A stretch of 49,167 bases of DNA from Bacilli bacterium (GTDB lineage: Bacteria; Bacillota_I; Bacilli_A; RF39; UBA660): assembly GCA_017409025.1 (NCBI GenBank), contig JAFQTN010000009.1, positions 1 through 49,167 of the forward strand. Reading direction: 5' to 3'. A program made the position numbers and the translations under genes. Of this stretch, positions 25,269-34,521 are shown piece after piece. How positions within the stretch are numbered: position 1 is the stretch's first letter; each line of letters opens with the position of its first letter. The notes under the pieces were generated by a model. That model made no database searches, had not been told where the DNA came from, and saw only the letters and a list, made by a program, of their open reading frames with translations.

Positions 25269-25290
25269 AAAGAGGAGTAATCCTCTTTTT
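25269..25290 (+). terminator. Terminator after oapA
   Basis: AAAGAGGA (25269-25276) and TCCTCTTT (25281-25288) with a GTAA loop and T-run. Confidence 0.88.
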
Positions 25291-25330
25291 GTATTTAGTA
25301 AATAATTGTTTGCTTTTTTAGTAGATATAG

Positions 25331-25359
25331 TTGACAATATATGACTTTTATGTTATTAT
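25331..25359 (+). promoter_or_regulatory. Promoter of the surface-protein unit
   Basis: TTGACA (25331-25336), 17-bp spacer, TATTAT (25354-25359), with TATGT in front of the -10. Confidence 0.8.
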
Positions 25360-25391
25360 AAACAGCGATTTTCTTAAAGGGGGAATTGTTT

Positions 25392-26855
25392 ATGGAAGAA
25401 AATAGAAGATTTAGTTGGTCAGATTTATTTATTAAGGTAATATTAGTAATTATATTTATACTATTTACAGTATGGTTATTATCATTATCTAATAAAGAAC
25501 TTTCTAACTCACTTAATGTACTTACGGATAATATCTTTTCTGAAAATGTTGAAAAGATGAAAAATGTTGGTAAAGAATACTTTACTATAGAAAGATTACC
25601 TGAAAAGGTAGGAGACGTTAAGACTCTTACATTAGAAGAAATGTATGAAAAAAAATTATTACTAGAACTAAAAGATAAATATGGTAATGCTTGTTCAGAA
25701 GAAGATTCATATGTTTCAATTGAAAAACACAACAATGAATATCAAATGAAAGTTAATTTAGAATGTGGTTCTGAAAAAGAATACATTATAGTAATTATGG
25801 GATGTTATGATTACTGTGATACTGATATTTGTGAATTAAAAGAAGATGTTAAACAAATTGAATATCAATATAAGAAAACTACTGGTGGATATTGGACTGA
25901 TTATGGAAAATGGAGTGAATGGTCTAAGACTTCAGTTAGTAAGACTAATTATAGACAAGTAGAAACTAAGAAAGAAAATGAAAAATATTCGTATGATAAG
26001 ACTATAACTGAAACAGTTTATGAAGATTTTGAAGTTAGTTGTCCAGATGGATATAAGTTAACTTCAGATAAAACTAAATGTTATAAGGAAAATGAAAAAA
26101 CTGTTCCTGTTGATCCAGTATGTCCTAATAAATCAGGATATACAGTTACAAGAGATGGATTTATATGTAACTATAAAAAGAATGTAGAAAAAGATACAGC
26201 TACACCAATATGTCCTAATAAATCAGGATATACAGTTACAAGAGATGGATTTACATGTAACTATAAAAAGAATGTAGAAAGTTCTGATTATACATTAAAA
26301 TATGTATCTACTAAAACAGGTTCTTCTGTTCCTAAAGATACTAGTAAATATGAGTATGTAGAAATAGATTCAGATTATGTATATGATTGTGATAATAGTT
26401 GTGCATTTAAATGGGTGTTTACTTATAAGGTTTATAAAAAGGTTTATAAAACAACTACTAAAACAACTACTAGTACAGCAACTTGTCCATCTAGTAGTTA
26501 TAAAAAGGTAGATGGAAAATGTGTATTATATGAAACAAGTACAAAAACAGAAAATGCTATTTGTTCAAATGGTTATACACAATCAGGAAATAGTTGTACA
26601 AAAATAGTTAATGATTTAGATTATAAAAATTTAGTTATGATATGTCCTAAGGATTATAAGAAAACTGAAGATGGAACTCAATGTTTTAAAGAAGTAAATT
26701 CTACTGTTAAGGTAGAAGGTACTAAAGAAGTAACTTATTATAGATATAGAGTTAGAGAATATAAAGGTGGTACTACTGATTATAAGTGGAGTACATCAAA
26801 AGAAGATAAAAAATTATTAGATGCTGGATATAAATTAACTGGAAAAACTAGATAG
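25392..26855 (+). CDS. Cys-rich cell-surface protein with duplicated module
   Basis: A 487-residue protein with one membrane helix near the N-terminus (about 15-35), no signal peptidase site evident, and a large predicted exported region. It contains a WSEWS segment (about 175) reminiscent of thrombospondin-type repeats, then repeated Cys-containing modules of the form C-P-x-x-Y plus a second Cys. A 70-nt segment (26121-26190) recurs at 26211-26280 with one mismatch, giving two near-identical CPNKSGYTVTRDGF modules. Several further diverged C-P modules follow. The end, YYRYRVREYKGGTTDYKWS, is a motif I associate with Bacillota surface proteins. Function unknown; binding or adhesion is a guess. 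ATG 25392 follows AAAGGGGG. It is paired with the next gene. Confidence 0.7.
   Translation: MEENRRFSWSDLFIKVILVIIFILFTVWLLSLSNKELSNSLNVLTDNIFSENVEKMKNVGKEYFTIERLPEKVGDVKTLTLEEMYEKKLLLELKDKYGNACSEEDSYVSIEKHNNEYQMKVNLECGSEKEYIIVIMGCYDYCDTDICELKEDVKQIEYQYKKTTGGYWTDYGKWSEWSKTSVSKTNYRQVETKKENEKYSYDKTITETVYEDFEVSCPDGYKLTSDKTKCYKENEKTVPVDPVCPNKSGYTVTRDGFICNYKKNVEKDTATPICPNKSGYTVTRDGFTCNYKKNVESSDYTLKYVSTKTGSSVPKDTSKYEYVEIDSDYVYDCDNSCAFKWVFTYKVYKKVYKTTTKTTTSTATCPSSSYKKVDGKCVLYETSTKTENAICSNGYTQSGNSCTKIVNDLDYKNLVMICPKDYKKTEDGTQCFKEVNSTVKVEGTKEVTYYRYRVREYKGGTTDYKWSTSKEDKKLLDAGYKLTGKTR
26121..26280 (+). repeat. 90-bp period tandem duplication inside the surface-protein gene
   Basis: Two 70-nt copies (26121-26190 and 26211-26280) differ at a single base and are separated by a diverged 20-nt linker, a 30-codon repeat unit. 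The near identity points to a recent duplication or homogenisation. Confidence 0.9.
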
Positions 26856-26866
26856 GGGGTAAAATA

Positions 26867-28078
26867 ATGAAAAATAGAGGAGTATTTCAAGTATTAAAAA
26901 AAGGAGATATTTACAAAATATTTTATATTGAAAAAGGGGAAACATTAGTTGAATATCCTAATGAATTTGCTTTTTATGAAGAAGGTACTAAATATATAAA
27001 AGATCATAAAGAAGAGTTAGATAAAGTTGTAACTGATACAAAAGAAGAAGAAAGAAAAAGAATAGAAAAAGAAGAAGAAGAAAGAAAAGCTAAAGAAGCT
27101 GCTGAGAGAGCAAAAAAAGAAGAAAAAGAAAAGAAAAAACAAGAAAAGAAAGTTAAAAAAGAAAAGAACAAGGAAGAAAGAAAAAAGAAAAGAGAAGAGA
27201 CTCGTGAAAAAATAAAAGATGTTTGGTCTAATGGATGGGTAAAATTCACGTCTGGATTTTTAGTAGCAGCTATGTTATTGACTGGTGGACATTTTCTAGG
27301 TAAAGGAATTAGTAAGGCAATAAAGGATAATAAATCTAATAAGCCTACATCTTCTCAAACAGGTTCTACTAATCCTACAGAATCAACTGAACCTACTATT
27401 AGTATTAAAAATGATGTAGAAACCACTATAACTTATGAAGAAATTTATAATACTGAAAGTTTTGAAAAGATGGTAGCAGAATTTGCTAAACCATATGTAG
27501 ATAATAAAGTGAGTTTAACTACTGAAGATTTACTTAAGTTTGCATCTATTGTTAATATAGATAGATTAGTTGAAGAAAATCCAGAATTTGCTAAAGAATT
27601 ATTTGGAACTCAAACTGCTGAAGAATATTTAAATGATGCTGCTAAAACTATTGGTATGACTCAAGCTTATAATCGTAATATGTGGAAAAAAAATAAAAAT
27701 ACAGATAATTTTATTTGGATAAGTAAAGCTATTCCTGAAGGAGATTCACAAAAAGAAAAAATGGTAGAACTTGAGGGTTATGTTATTAAAATAGCAAAAG
27801 CTGCTGCAGATAAAAATGAAGAAGAAGTTAATAAATTAACTTATAAATTAATTGAATCTTTAACTTTAACTGAAGGAAGTTTAAATGCTTTGGATGACGG
27901 TGTAGAATTTGGTGCACAACTATATTTTGCATTAATTAATAATTCTATTGCTGGAAATTATTTAAAACAAGAATATAGAGATTACTTTGAAACTAGAAGT
28001 AGTTCAGAACAAAACGCCTCTAATATATTTACAGTTTATAATAAATGTATTAATAATGGTAAAGTCAGAACAAAATAA
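26867..28078 (+). CDS. Membrane protein with Lys/Glu-rich coiled coil
   Basis: A 403-residue protein, family not recognised. Residues 1-55 form a small domain; about 56-120 is an almost uninterrupted Lys/Glu/Arg coiled-coil stretch; one membrane helix lies near 127-147; then a Ser/Thr/Pro/Asn-rich linker (about 155-180) and a helical C-terminal domain. With the charged part cytoplasmic, the C-terminal domain would be outside. It starts 11 nt after the Cys-rich surface gene with SD TAGGGGGTAAA, so the two are co-expressed and may work together at the cell surface (inference). A terminator follows. Confidence 0.65.
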   Translation: MKNRGVFQVLKKGDIYKIFYIEKGETLVEYPNEFAFYEEGTKYIKDHKEELDKVVTDTKEEERKRIEKEEEERKAKEAAERAKKEEKEKKKQEKKVKKEKNKEERKKKREETREKIKDVWSNGWVKFTSGFLVAAMLLTGGHFLGKGISKAIKDNKSNKPTSSQTGSTNPTESTEPTISIKNDVETTITYEEIYNTESFEKMVAEFAKPYVDNKVSLTTEDLLKFASIVNIDRLVEENPEFAKELFGTQTAEEYLNDAAKTIGMTQAYNRNMWKKNKNTDNFIWISKAIPEGDSQKEKMVELEGYVIKIAKAAADKNEEEVNKLTYKLIESLTLTEGSLNALDDGVEFGAQLYFALINNSIAGNYLKQEYRDYFETRSSSEQNASNIFTVYNKCINNGKVRTK

Positions 28079-28084
28079 ATGTTT

Positions 28085-28111
28085 AAAAGCTCATAAAAAT
28101 GGGCTTTTTTC
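28085..28111 (+). terminator. Terminator after the surface-protein unit
   Basis: AAAAGCTCAT (28085-28094) pairs with ATGGGCTTTT (28099-28108) with one G-U pair, and a T-run follows. Confidence 0.85.
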
Positions 28112-28112
28112 T

Positions 28113-28140
28113 TTGTTTAATTATGATAATATGATATAAT
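28113..28140 (+). promoter_or_regulatory. Promoter of the dnaD-nth unit
   Basis: TTGTTT (28113-28118), a 16-bp spacer and TATAAT (28135-28140). Confidence 0.55.
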
Positions 28141-28154
28141 TTAGTTGATGAGAT

Positions 28155-28550
28155 ATGAAGAAGATAATTATTATATTTATATGTATATTATTAATTTTAT
28201 TTATTAGTATATGGATAATGGTAGGGATAGATAAGAAATATATTAGTGTTCTTGAAAAAGAAATATTAGAAAATACTAATGTAGAAGATATTACATATAT
28301 TAATAAATATGATAATAATTATATAGTTAAAGATAATGAATATGTATATTTATTTGATTCTAGTTATGAAGAAATATATAAAGTTAAGATATCTTTATTA
28401 CATGATAATAAGAATGATTATGATATAATTTATAAAGATAATACAATTATGTATATGGAAGATTATAAGGATAAAGAGGGAATTATTTTTAAGTATTATG
28501 ATATTTATACTTATCAGGTTATAGAAGAAATAGTAGTAGGTGATAATTGA
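28155..28550 (+). CDS. Small membrane-anchored protein in YpmB position
   Basis: A 131-residue protein with one strongly hydrophobic N-terminal helix (about 4-24) and a small, acidic exported domain rich in Asp, Tyr and Ile. I do not recognise the sequence. In Bacillus the anchored protein YpmB lies close to dnaD and nth, so this may be a diverged counterpart (context only). The SD is weak (GATGAGAT). Its TGA stop overlaps the dnaD ATG (TGATG), which also proves TGA is read as stop here. Confidence 0.6.
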   Translation: MKKIIIIFICILLILFISIWIMVGIDKKYISVLEKEILENTNVEDITYINKYDNNYIVKDNEYVYLFDSSYEEIYKVKISLLHDNKNDYDIIYKDNTIMYMEDYKDKEGIIFKYYDIYTYQVIEEIVVGDN

Positions 28551-29194
28551 TGAATGATAATATACTTAGTTTATTGCAAGATAAGCCAATAATAGTTCCT
28601 AGAATATTATTTAATAATTATAAGAGATTAAATATAGATGAAGAAGAATTAGTAGTTATTATGTTAATAATAACTTTAGGTAATAAGATAGAATATAATC
28701 CGGAAATATTTGTATCCGAACTTAATATGGATAGACATAAAGTAATGGGAATTATTAGTAATTTGATGGGAAAGAATATTTTGTCTTTAGAAGTAGTTAA
28801 GAATGGTAGAAAAACAGAAGAATATATTTCATTATCATTACTTTATGATAAATTACTAAATATTATAAAAGATGTTGATGAAGGTAAGGTAGAAGTGGAT
28901 AATTCGATATTTAGTATATTTGAAAATGAACTTGGAAGATTATTATCTCCGATGGAATTAGAACAGATAAAGGAATGGATTAATACAATTAAGAGTGAAG
29001 AATTGATTGTTGCTGCATTAAAAGAGGCTGTTTTAAATGGGGTTAGTAATTTTAGGTATATGGATGCAATACTTAATGATTGGAATAAAAAAGGATATAA
29101 TTCTAGAGAAGATATAATTAAAGATAAGAATAATTATAGAAAGAAAAAATCCAACATAGAAATTGTCGATGTGGATTGGTTAAATGATGAATAA
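28550..29194 (+). CDS. dnaD: DnaD-family replication protein
   Basis: A 214-residue protein with DnaD architecture: an N-terminal winged-helix-like region (about 15-75, with LNMDRHKVMGIISNLMGKNIL) and a C-terminal DnaB_2/DnaD domain (about 115-200, with FENELGRLLSPMELEQIKEW and a later YMDAILNDWNKKG). In Bacillota DnaD acts in replication restart and helicase loading. The DnaD_Nterm/DnaB_2 combination and the nth neighbour support the call. Start ATG 28550 has TAGGTGATAATTG upstream. Confidence 0.85.
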   Translation: MNDNILSLLQDKPIIVPRILFNNYKRLNIDEEELVVIMLIITLGNKIEYNPEIFVSELNMDRHKVMGIISNLMGKNILSLEVVKNGRKTEEYISLSLLYDKLLNIIKDVDEGKVEVDNSIFSIFENELGRLLSPMELEQIKEWINTIKSEELIVAALKEAVLNGVSNFRYMDAILNDWNKKGYNSREDIIKDKNNYRKKKSNIEIVDVDWLNDE

Positions 29195-29804
29195 AATATT
29201 AGATTATTTGGATGAATTATTTTTAAATCCTAAATGTGAACTTAATTATAATAAAGACTATGAATTACTTATTGCGATAGTTTTAAGTGCACAGACTACG
29301 GATAAGAGAGTTAATAAAGTAACGGAAGTTTTATTTAAGAAATATTCTAATTTAAAAGAATTAAGTGTTGCTAATATATCAGATATAGAAGATATTATTA
29401 GAGAGATTGGTACTTTTAGAAGAAAGAGTATTTATGTTAAAGAAATAGCTTTAAGACTTGTTAATGATGGATATGATTATGTTCCTAATGATAGAAGTTA
29501 TATAGAAAAATTACCTGGTGTAGGTCATAAGACTGCGAATGTATTTTTGTCTAATATATATGATGAACCTGCTATTGCAGTTGATACGCATGTATCTAGG
29601 GTTAGTAAAAGATTAGGGCTTGTTAATAAGAATGATGATGTTATTAAAATAGAGAAGAAATTAGAGAAAAAAATTCCACGAGATAGGTGGAGTAAGACAC
29701 ATCATCAATTGGTATTATTTGGAAGATATTATTGTAAGGCAATTAAGCCTGAATGTGATAATTGTAAATTAAAAGATATATGTAAATATAAAAATAAAAA
29801 ATAG
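29184..29804 (+). CDS. nth: Endonuclease III
   Basis: A 206-residue DNA glycosylase/AP lyase for oxidised pyrimidines. The HhH motif LPGVGHKTANV carries the catalytic Lys116, and VDTHVSR carries Asp134. The C-terminal iron-sulphur loop has the C-x6-C-x2-C-x5-C spacing. Two tandem ATGs (29184, 29187) are possible starts. It overlaps the 3' end of dnaD by 11 nt, a conserved dnaD-nth pairing in Bacillota. Confidence 0.93.
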   Translation: MMNKILDYLDELFLNPKCELNYNKDYELLIAIVLSAQTTDKRVNKVTEVLFKKYSNLKELSVANISDIEDIIREIGTFRRKSIYVKEIALRLVNDGYDYVPNDRSYIEKLPGVGHKTANVFLSNIYDEPAIAVDTHVSRVSKRLGLVNKNDDVIKIEKKLEKKIPRDRWSKTHHQLVLFGRYYCKAIKPECDNCKLKDICKYKNKK

Positions 29805-29823
29805 TTCGTGTGAACTATTTTTC
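29796..29823. terminator. Bidirectional terminator between nth and ferredoxin
   Basis: AAAAATAGTTC and GAACTATTTTT with a GTGT loop. It overlaps both the nth stop codon and the end of the convergent ferredoxin gene. Confidence 0.85.
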
Positions 29824-30021
29824 TTCTTCTTTAACTTCTTCGATAGCCTCAGTAGGACATTGAACAATAGCATCTTTAGCTGTGTCTTCTAAATCTTCTG
29901 GAACAACATCTACGATAGCTTCTGCTAATCCTTCCTCATTAAAATCAAAAATTTCACCTTCAGTTAGTGATACACAGTTACCACAACCGATACATTTATC
30001 TTTAATAACATTTACTTTCAT
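29815..30021 (-). CDS. Single-cluster [4Fe-4S] ferredoxin
   Basis: A 68-residue acidic electron carrier. CIGCGNC supplies three ligands near the N-terminus and VQCPTEA the fourth, the standard mono-cluster arrangement; the C-terminus is Glu-rich. The start at 30021 follows GCGGAGGTAATT on the minus strand. It is a plausible electron donor for the hydrogenase-like protein 4.5 kb away (inference). Confidence 0.9.
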   Translation of the reverse strand: MKVNVIKDKCIGCGNCVSLTEGEIFDFNEEGLAEAIVDVVPEDLEDTAKDAIVQCPTEAIEEVKEEEK

Positions 30022-30134
30022 AATTACCTCCGCTTCCTTATTAATTATAAGTGTAAAGAATAAAAAAATCAATAAAAAATATTTTATTTAATTAAAATAT
30101 ATGTTATTATATTAGTGAATAGAAGGTGTTAACT

Positions 30135-30911
30135 ATGGGGAGTAGGATGGATAAGTATAAAAATAATTCTGATATACCTAAGAGAAGTGAGAAAAATAAA
30201 GAATTATATAGACAAATATATAATGCTTATGATGAATTTGAAAATTTAGTTGTTCCTTCTAATGTTAAAGAAATAGATATATCTGGTTTAAAAAAAGAAA
30301 TTACTAGTAGAGATGAATATAGAAAAGTAAAAGACTATAGTGATATTACTAATAATAAAGTTATTAGAAAAGAGATTGTTTTAGAAGAACAGAAAAAAGA
30401 AAATGAGATATATGATATTAATGAACTATTAAATAAGGCTGTTAAAGATAAGAAGGAAGATGTAGATAATGTTCCTACTTTAACTAATGATAGTTATTTA
30501 AAGAAACTTAGGTTGGATGAATCTAAAACTAATTTAGATACTGTAAAAGATATGTATGAAGATATTAAGAAAGAGACTGAAGAAGAAAATGAATCTTTAC
30601 TTAGAACTGCTAATTTATCTTTAGAAATATTATCTGATTTAAAGGGAGATAATGATAATACTATGATTGAAGCTCCGATTAAGGATGAGTTTTTACCAGA
30701 AGAAAAGAATCAGTTTTATAGTAGTGAATTTAAATTTAGTAAGAAAGATTTTGAAGATAAAGATGATAAAAATCTAATCGAAGAAGAATTTTATGATGAT
30801 GAAGAATCTGGTAGTGGAAAGTTTTTCTTTAAGATATTATTACTAATATTTGGAATGGCTATAGTAATAGTAATTGCAATATACTTAATTAGTTATTTTA
30901 ATAGAGTTTAG
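30135..30911 (+). CDS. Tail-anchored, highly charged protein
   Basis: A 258-residue protein, unrecognised. Residues 1-225 are hydrophilic, rich in Lys, Asp and Glu and predicted to be largely helical. A single C-terminal membrane helix (about 230-254, KFFFKILLLIFGMAIVIVIA) leaves a very short outside tail, giving a cytoplasmic domain anchored at its C-terminus. ATG 30135 follows AAGGTG; ATG 30147 is an alternative. The terminator overlaps the stop codon. Role unknown. Confidence 0.65.
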   Translation: MGSRMDKYKNNSDIPKRSEKNKELYRQIYNAYDEFENLVVPSNVKEIDISGLKKEITSRDEYRKVKDYSDITNNKVIRKEIVLEEQKKENEIYDINELLNKAVKDKKEDVDNVPTLTNDSYLKKLRLDESKTNLDTVKDMYEDIKKETEEENESLLRTANLSLEILSDLKGDNDNTMIEAPIKDEFLPEEKNQFYSSEFKFSKKDFEDKDDKNLIEEEFYDDEESGSGKFFFKILLLIFGMAIVIVIAIYLISYFNRV

Positions 30912-30922
30912 GCTCTATTTTT
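30900..30922 (+). terminator. Terminator overlapping the stop codon of the tail-anchored protein gene
   Basis: AATAGAG/CTCTATT with the TAG stop (30909-30911) inside the loop, and a T-rich tail. Confidence 0.8.
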
Positions 30923-30957
30923 CTTTTGTTATAAGAGTAAAAATAGTGTCTAGTTTA

Positions 30958-30986
30958 TTGAATAAGTGGTAATTTTATGTTAAAAT
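30958..30986 (+). promoter_or_regulatory. parC promoter
   Basis: TTGAAT (30958-30963), 17-bp spacer, TAAAAT (30981-30986) with TATGT directly before it. Confidence 0.7.
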
Positions 30987-31003
30987 TACTCTAGGTGGTA
31001 GGA

Positions 31004-33538
31004 ATGGATAATACTGATAAGAGAATTTTTGAATATTCACTTGAAGAGATTATGGGTGAGAGATTTGGAAAATACTCTAAATATATTATACAAGATAGAG
31101 CTATTCCTGATGTAAGGGATGGATTAAAACCGGTTCAGAGAAGAATATTATTCTCAATGTATAAAGAGAGAAATACTTATGATAAACCATATAAGAAATC
31201 AGCTAGAGCTGTCGGTGATGTTATGGGTAAATATCATCCTCATGGTGATAGTTCAATATATGAAGCAATTGTAAGAATGAGTCAGGACTTTAAGATGAGA
31301 GAACCATTTGTTGATATGCAAGGTAATAATGGTTCTATTGATGGAGATAGTGCTGCTGCTAGTCGTTATACTGAGGCAAGATTATCTAAGATAAGTAATG
31401 AAATGTTAAGAGATATTGATAAAGATACTGTTATATTTGCTCCTAACTATGATGATACTTTGATGGAACCAACAGTACTTCCTAGTAGATTTCCTAATTT
31501 ACTTGTTAATGGTACTACAGGTATATCTGCTGGGTATGCTACTAATATACCTCCACATAATTTATCTGAGGTAATAGATGCTACTATTCATAGAATTGAT
31601 AATCCTAATTGTAGATTAGATACGTTGCTTGGATTTGTTAAGGGTCCTGATTTTCCTACTGGTGGAGAAGCTATTGGTGCTGATGGAATTAGACAAGCAT
31701 ATGAAACTGGTAGAGGGAAAATATTTATTAGAAGTAAATTATCTGTAGAGAAAAATAAGATTATTATTACAGAAATTCCTTATGAAGTTAATAAACAATT
31801 GCTTGTTAAGAAGATTGATGAAATTAGAATAGATAAGAAAATAGATGGAATTGTTGAAGTAAGAGATGAATCTGATAAGAATGGGTTACAGATTACAATT
31901 GACTTGAAGAAGGATGCTAATAGTAAGAATATACTTAATTATTTATATAAAAATACAGAACTTCAAATAAGTTATAATTATAATATGATAGCTATTGTTA
32001 ATCGCAGACCGATGCAACTAGGACTTATACCAATATTAGATGCATATATAGATCATCAGAAAGAGGTTGTTACTAAAAGAACTAGATATGATCTGAAGCA
32101 TGCTAAAGATAGATATCATATAGTAGAAGGTTTAATTAAAGCAATATCAATATTAGATGAAGTTATTAAGACAATTAGAGCTAGTAAGAATAAAGCTGAT
32201 GCGATAGTTAATTTAATTAAGAAATATGATTTTACTGAACCTCAAGCTACTGAAATTGTAATGTTACAATTATATAGATTAACTAATACTGATATTGTGG
32301 TTTTACAAGAAGAGAAAACTAATTTAGAAAAGATTATGGCTATGTTAGAGGAAATATTAGCTAGTCCAGATAAGTTAAATTATGTAATTAAAGAAGAACT
32401 TAGAAAGATCAAGAAAGAATATGGTACTGATAGAAGAACTTTAATTACAGATCAAGTAGAAGAAATAAAGATAGATACTAATGATATGATACCTAAAGAA
32501 GATGTTGTAGTAGTTGTTACTCATGATGGCTATATTAAGAGAGTTAGTCAGAGAAGTTATTCTACGAATACAGAAGATACTTATTTAAAAGATGGGGACT
32601 ATATTATAGGACTTTATAATATCAATACTACTCAAAATGTATTAGTATTTACTGATAAGGGAAATTATTTATTTATACCTGTACATGAAATACCTGAAGT
32701 AAAATGGAGGGATTTAGGTAAACATGTTAGTAATATAGTTTCTATGTCTGCAGATAGTCATGTTATAGGTGCAATGCCTGTTTATAATTTTGATGATGAT
32801 AGATATATTACTATATTTACTAAGAATGGTATGGTAAAAAGAACTAAGTTAATTGATTTTAAAGTTGGTAGATATACTAAAGAAATAGGTATGATTAGTT
32901 TAAAAGATGATGATATAGTTATAGATGTTGATTATAGTAATAATGGTGAAGTATTTGTAGCTACTAAAAATGGATATGGTCTATGGTATGATATAGAAGA
33001 AGTATCTGTAGTTGGTATTAGAGCTAGTGGTGTTAAATCTATTAAGTTAAAAGATGATGAAGTTGTTAGTAGTAGTTTATTTAATTCAAGTTGTGAATAT
33101 ATTACAATTATTACTGATAAGGGTACTGCTAAGAGACTCAAATTAAGTGAAATAGAAAAGACTAGTAGAGCTAATAGAGGAATTCTTTTAATGAAAGAAA
33201 TTAAGAGTAATCCTAGTAAGATAATTAAGACTTATTTATTACCATCTAAAGAGGAGATTGTTATTGATTCAATATCTGGTAGTAAAGAGGTTAAACTTAC
33301 AGAGATATCTATTATGGATAGGCAAAGTAATGGTTCATTTATAGTAAAAGATAGAGTAATAGATACTCATAAGTGTGTTAATATAATGAGTCAACATAGT
33401 GAAGATTTAACTAAGAATAATGAAATAATAGAAGAGAAAAAAGTAAATGTGACTATGAATAGGGAAGTTAAATCATTAAAAGCTATTGATGATAAAATAA
33501 TGACAATTGATGAAATACTTAATAATATGGAAAAATAA
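31004..33538 (+). CDS. parC: DNA topoisomerase IV subunit A (ParC)
   Basis: An 844-residue type IIA topoisomerase A subunit. It starts with an [16 protein letters not shown] motif; the active-site Tyr122 lies in ASRYTEARL, and the quinolone region [11 protein letters not shown] keeps Ser83 and Glu87, the usual susceptible residues. The [12 protein letters not shown] form and a C-terminal domain without a GyrA-box (QRRGGKG) favour ParC over GyrA. No parE or gyrB is adjacent, unlike the usual parE-parC pair, so assignment to ParC is by sequence only. ATG 31004 has TAGGTGGTAGG upstream. Confidence 0.88.
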   Translation: MDNTDKRIFEYSLEEIMGERFGKYSKYIIQDRAIPDVRDGLKPVQRRILFSMYKERNTYDKPYKKSARAVGDVMGKYHPHGDSSIYEAIVRMSQDFKMREPFVDMQGNNGSIDGDSAAASRYTEARLSKISNEMLRDIDKDTVIFAPNYDDTLMEPTVLPSRFPNLLVNGTTGISAGYATNIPPHNLSEVIDATIHRIDNPNCRLDTLLGFVKGPDFPTGGEAIGADGIRQAYETGRGKIFIRSKLSVEKNKIIITEIPYEVNKQLLVKKIDEIRIDKKIDGIVEVRDESDKNGLQITIDLKKDANSKNILNYLYKNTELQISYNYNMIAIVNRRPMQLGLIPILDAYIDHQKEVVTKRTRYDLKHAKDRYHIVEGLIKAISILDEVIKTIRASKNKADAIVNLIKKYDFTEPQATEIVMLQLYRLTNTDIVVLQEEKTNLEKIMAMLEEILASPDKLNYVIKEELRKIKKEYGTDRRTLITDQVEEIKIDTNDMIPKEDVVVVVTHDGYIKRVSQRSYSTNTEDTYLKDGDYIIGLYNINTTQNVLVFTDKGNYLFIPVHEIPEVKWRDLGKHVSNIVSMSADSHVIGAMPVYNFDDDRYITIFTKNGMVKRTKLIDFKVGRYTKEIGMISLKDDDIVIDVDYSNNGEVFVATKNGYGLWYDIEEVSVVGIRASGVKSIKLKDDEVVSSSLFNSSCEYITIITDKGTAKRLKLSEIEKTSRANRGILLMKEIKSNPSKIIKTYLLPSKEEIVIDSISGSKEVKLTEISIMDRQSNGSFIVKDRVIDTHKCVNIMSQHSEDLTKNNEIIEEKKVNVTMNREVKSLKAIDDKIMTIDEILNNMEK

Positions 33539-33555
33539 AGAAGGAGAGATGTGAA

Positions 33556-34095
33556 ATGGAACTAAAGGGAAGTAAAACAGAACAAAATTTAATGACAGCT
33601 TTTGCTGGAGAAAGTCAAGCAAGAAATAAGTATAGTTATTATGCTAGTAAGGCTAAGAAAGATGGTTATGAACAAATAGCTGCAATATTTGAAGAAACAG
33701 CAGGTAATGAAAAAGAACATGCTAAAATGTGGTTTAAATTATTACATGAAGGTAGTGTTCCTGATACAATAACTAATTTACGTGATGCTGCTAATGGTGA
33801 AAATTATGAATGGACAGAAATGTACGATGAATTTGCTAAAGTAGCTAGAGAGGAAGGATTTACAGATATTGCTAGAAAATTTGAATTAGTAGCTGCTGTA
33901 GAAAAGAAACATGAAGAAAGATATTTAAAATTACTTTCTAACATTGAAAATGAAGAAGTATTTAAAAAAGAAGAAAGTGTTGTTTGGGTATGTAGAAATT
34001 GTGGACATGTACACGTTGGAAAAGTTGCTCCAAAAGTATGTCCTACTTGTGATCATCCTCAATCATACTTTGAATTAAGAAGTGAAAATTATTAA
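33556..34095 (+). CDS. Rubrerythrin
   Basis: A 179-residue non-haem di-iron peroxidase protecting anaerobes from H2O2. The N-terminal ferritin-like domain has the ligand motifs [10 protein letters not shown] and [10 protein letters not shown], then EKKHEER. The C-terminal rubredoxin-like domain has two C-x2-C pairs (CRNC, CPTC). It lies 17 nt after parC with SD AAGGAGAG and could be co-transcribed. A strong terminator follows. Confidence 0.95.
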   Translation: MELKGSKTEQNLMTAFAGESQARNKYSYYASKAKKDGYEQIAAIFEETAGNEKEHAKMWFKLLHEGSVPDTITNLRDAANGENYEWTEMYDEFAKVAREEGFTDIARKFELVAAVEKKHEERYLKLLSNIENEEVFKKEESVVWVCRNCGHVHVGKVAPKVCPTCDHPQSYFELRSENY

Positions 34096-34101
34096 TTACA
34101 T

Positions 34102-34128
34102 AAGACTATAGTTATCTATAGTCTTTTT
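34102..34128 (+). terminator. Terminator after rubrerythrin
   Basis: AAGACTATAG (34102-34111) and CTATAGTCTT (34116-34125) over TTAT, followed by T. Confidence 0.88.
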
Positions 34129-34159
34129 AAATGACCAAAAATATGACAAATGTTTGTTT

Positions 34160-34170
34160 TATGTTATAAT
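34160..34170 (+). promoter_or_regulatory. Extended -10 promoter upstream of the decayed small gene
   Basis: TATGTTATAAT, a perfect extended -10. It is 26 nt upstream of ATG 34196. Confidence 0.55.
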
Positions 34171-34195
34171 ATTTAACTAATTAAGGGGTATTATT

Positions 34196-34438
34196 ATGAA
34201 AATACAACAATTTTTAGAACATAATTATGAACAATTTATGAAAGAACAATTAGTTCAAAGAAAATTTGATGATGCTTTGGGTATAAAAATGGATGTAGTT
34301 GATTTAGAAATATATAATTATGTAGTTTTTCAATTGTTCCCTATTTAGATTGATAAAATTAAATTAGGTAGAAAAATTAATGTTTATATTTTTGTGGAAA
34401 CCAGCTTGAGAGAATTAGAAAAAATGATTAGATATTAA
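34196..34438 (+). pseudogene. Small gene with in-frame TAG
   Basis: ATG 34196 follows AAGGGGTATT and a good promoter. The frame runs 50 codons to TAG (34346-34348), ending VVFQLFPI, then continues in the same frame for 29 codons to TAA at 34438 with plausible coding sequence (IDKIKLGRKINVYIFVETSL). The simplest reading is an 80-residue protein interrupted by one nonsense change; alternatively the 50-residue form is the real product. I do not recognise a family. The 425-bp gap between rubrerythrin and the hydrogenase holds nothing else convincing except a possible TTGACT at 34485. Confidence 0.5.
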
Positions 34439-34521
34439 TAATTTTTTCTCTATTTCTTGATTAAAAATAATATAAATGATAAAATTGACTTGAGAATAAA
34501 GAATTAATATTAGAGGTAATT

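Noticed and set aside
26121..26280. CRISPR-like repeat
   Set aside because: Only two copies, fully coding and in frame, with a 90-bp period and no spacers of the right kind.
28155..28550. Mollicute-type code with TGA as Trp
   Set aside because: This gene ends in TGA and all Trp codons seen are TGG.
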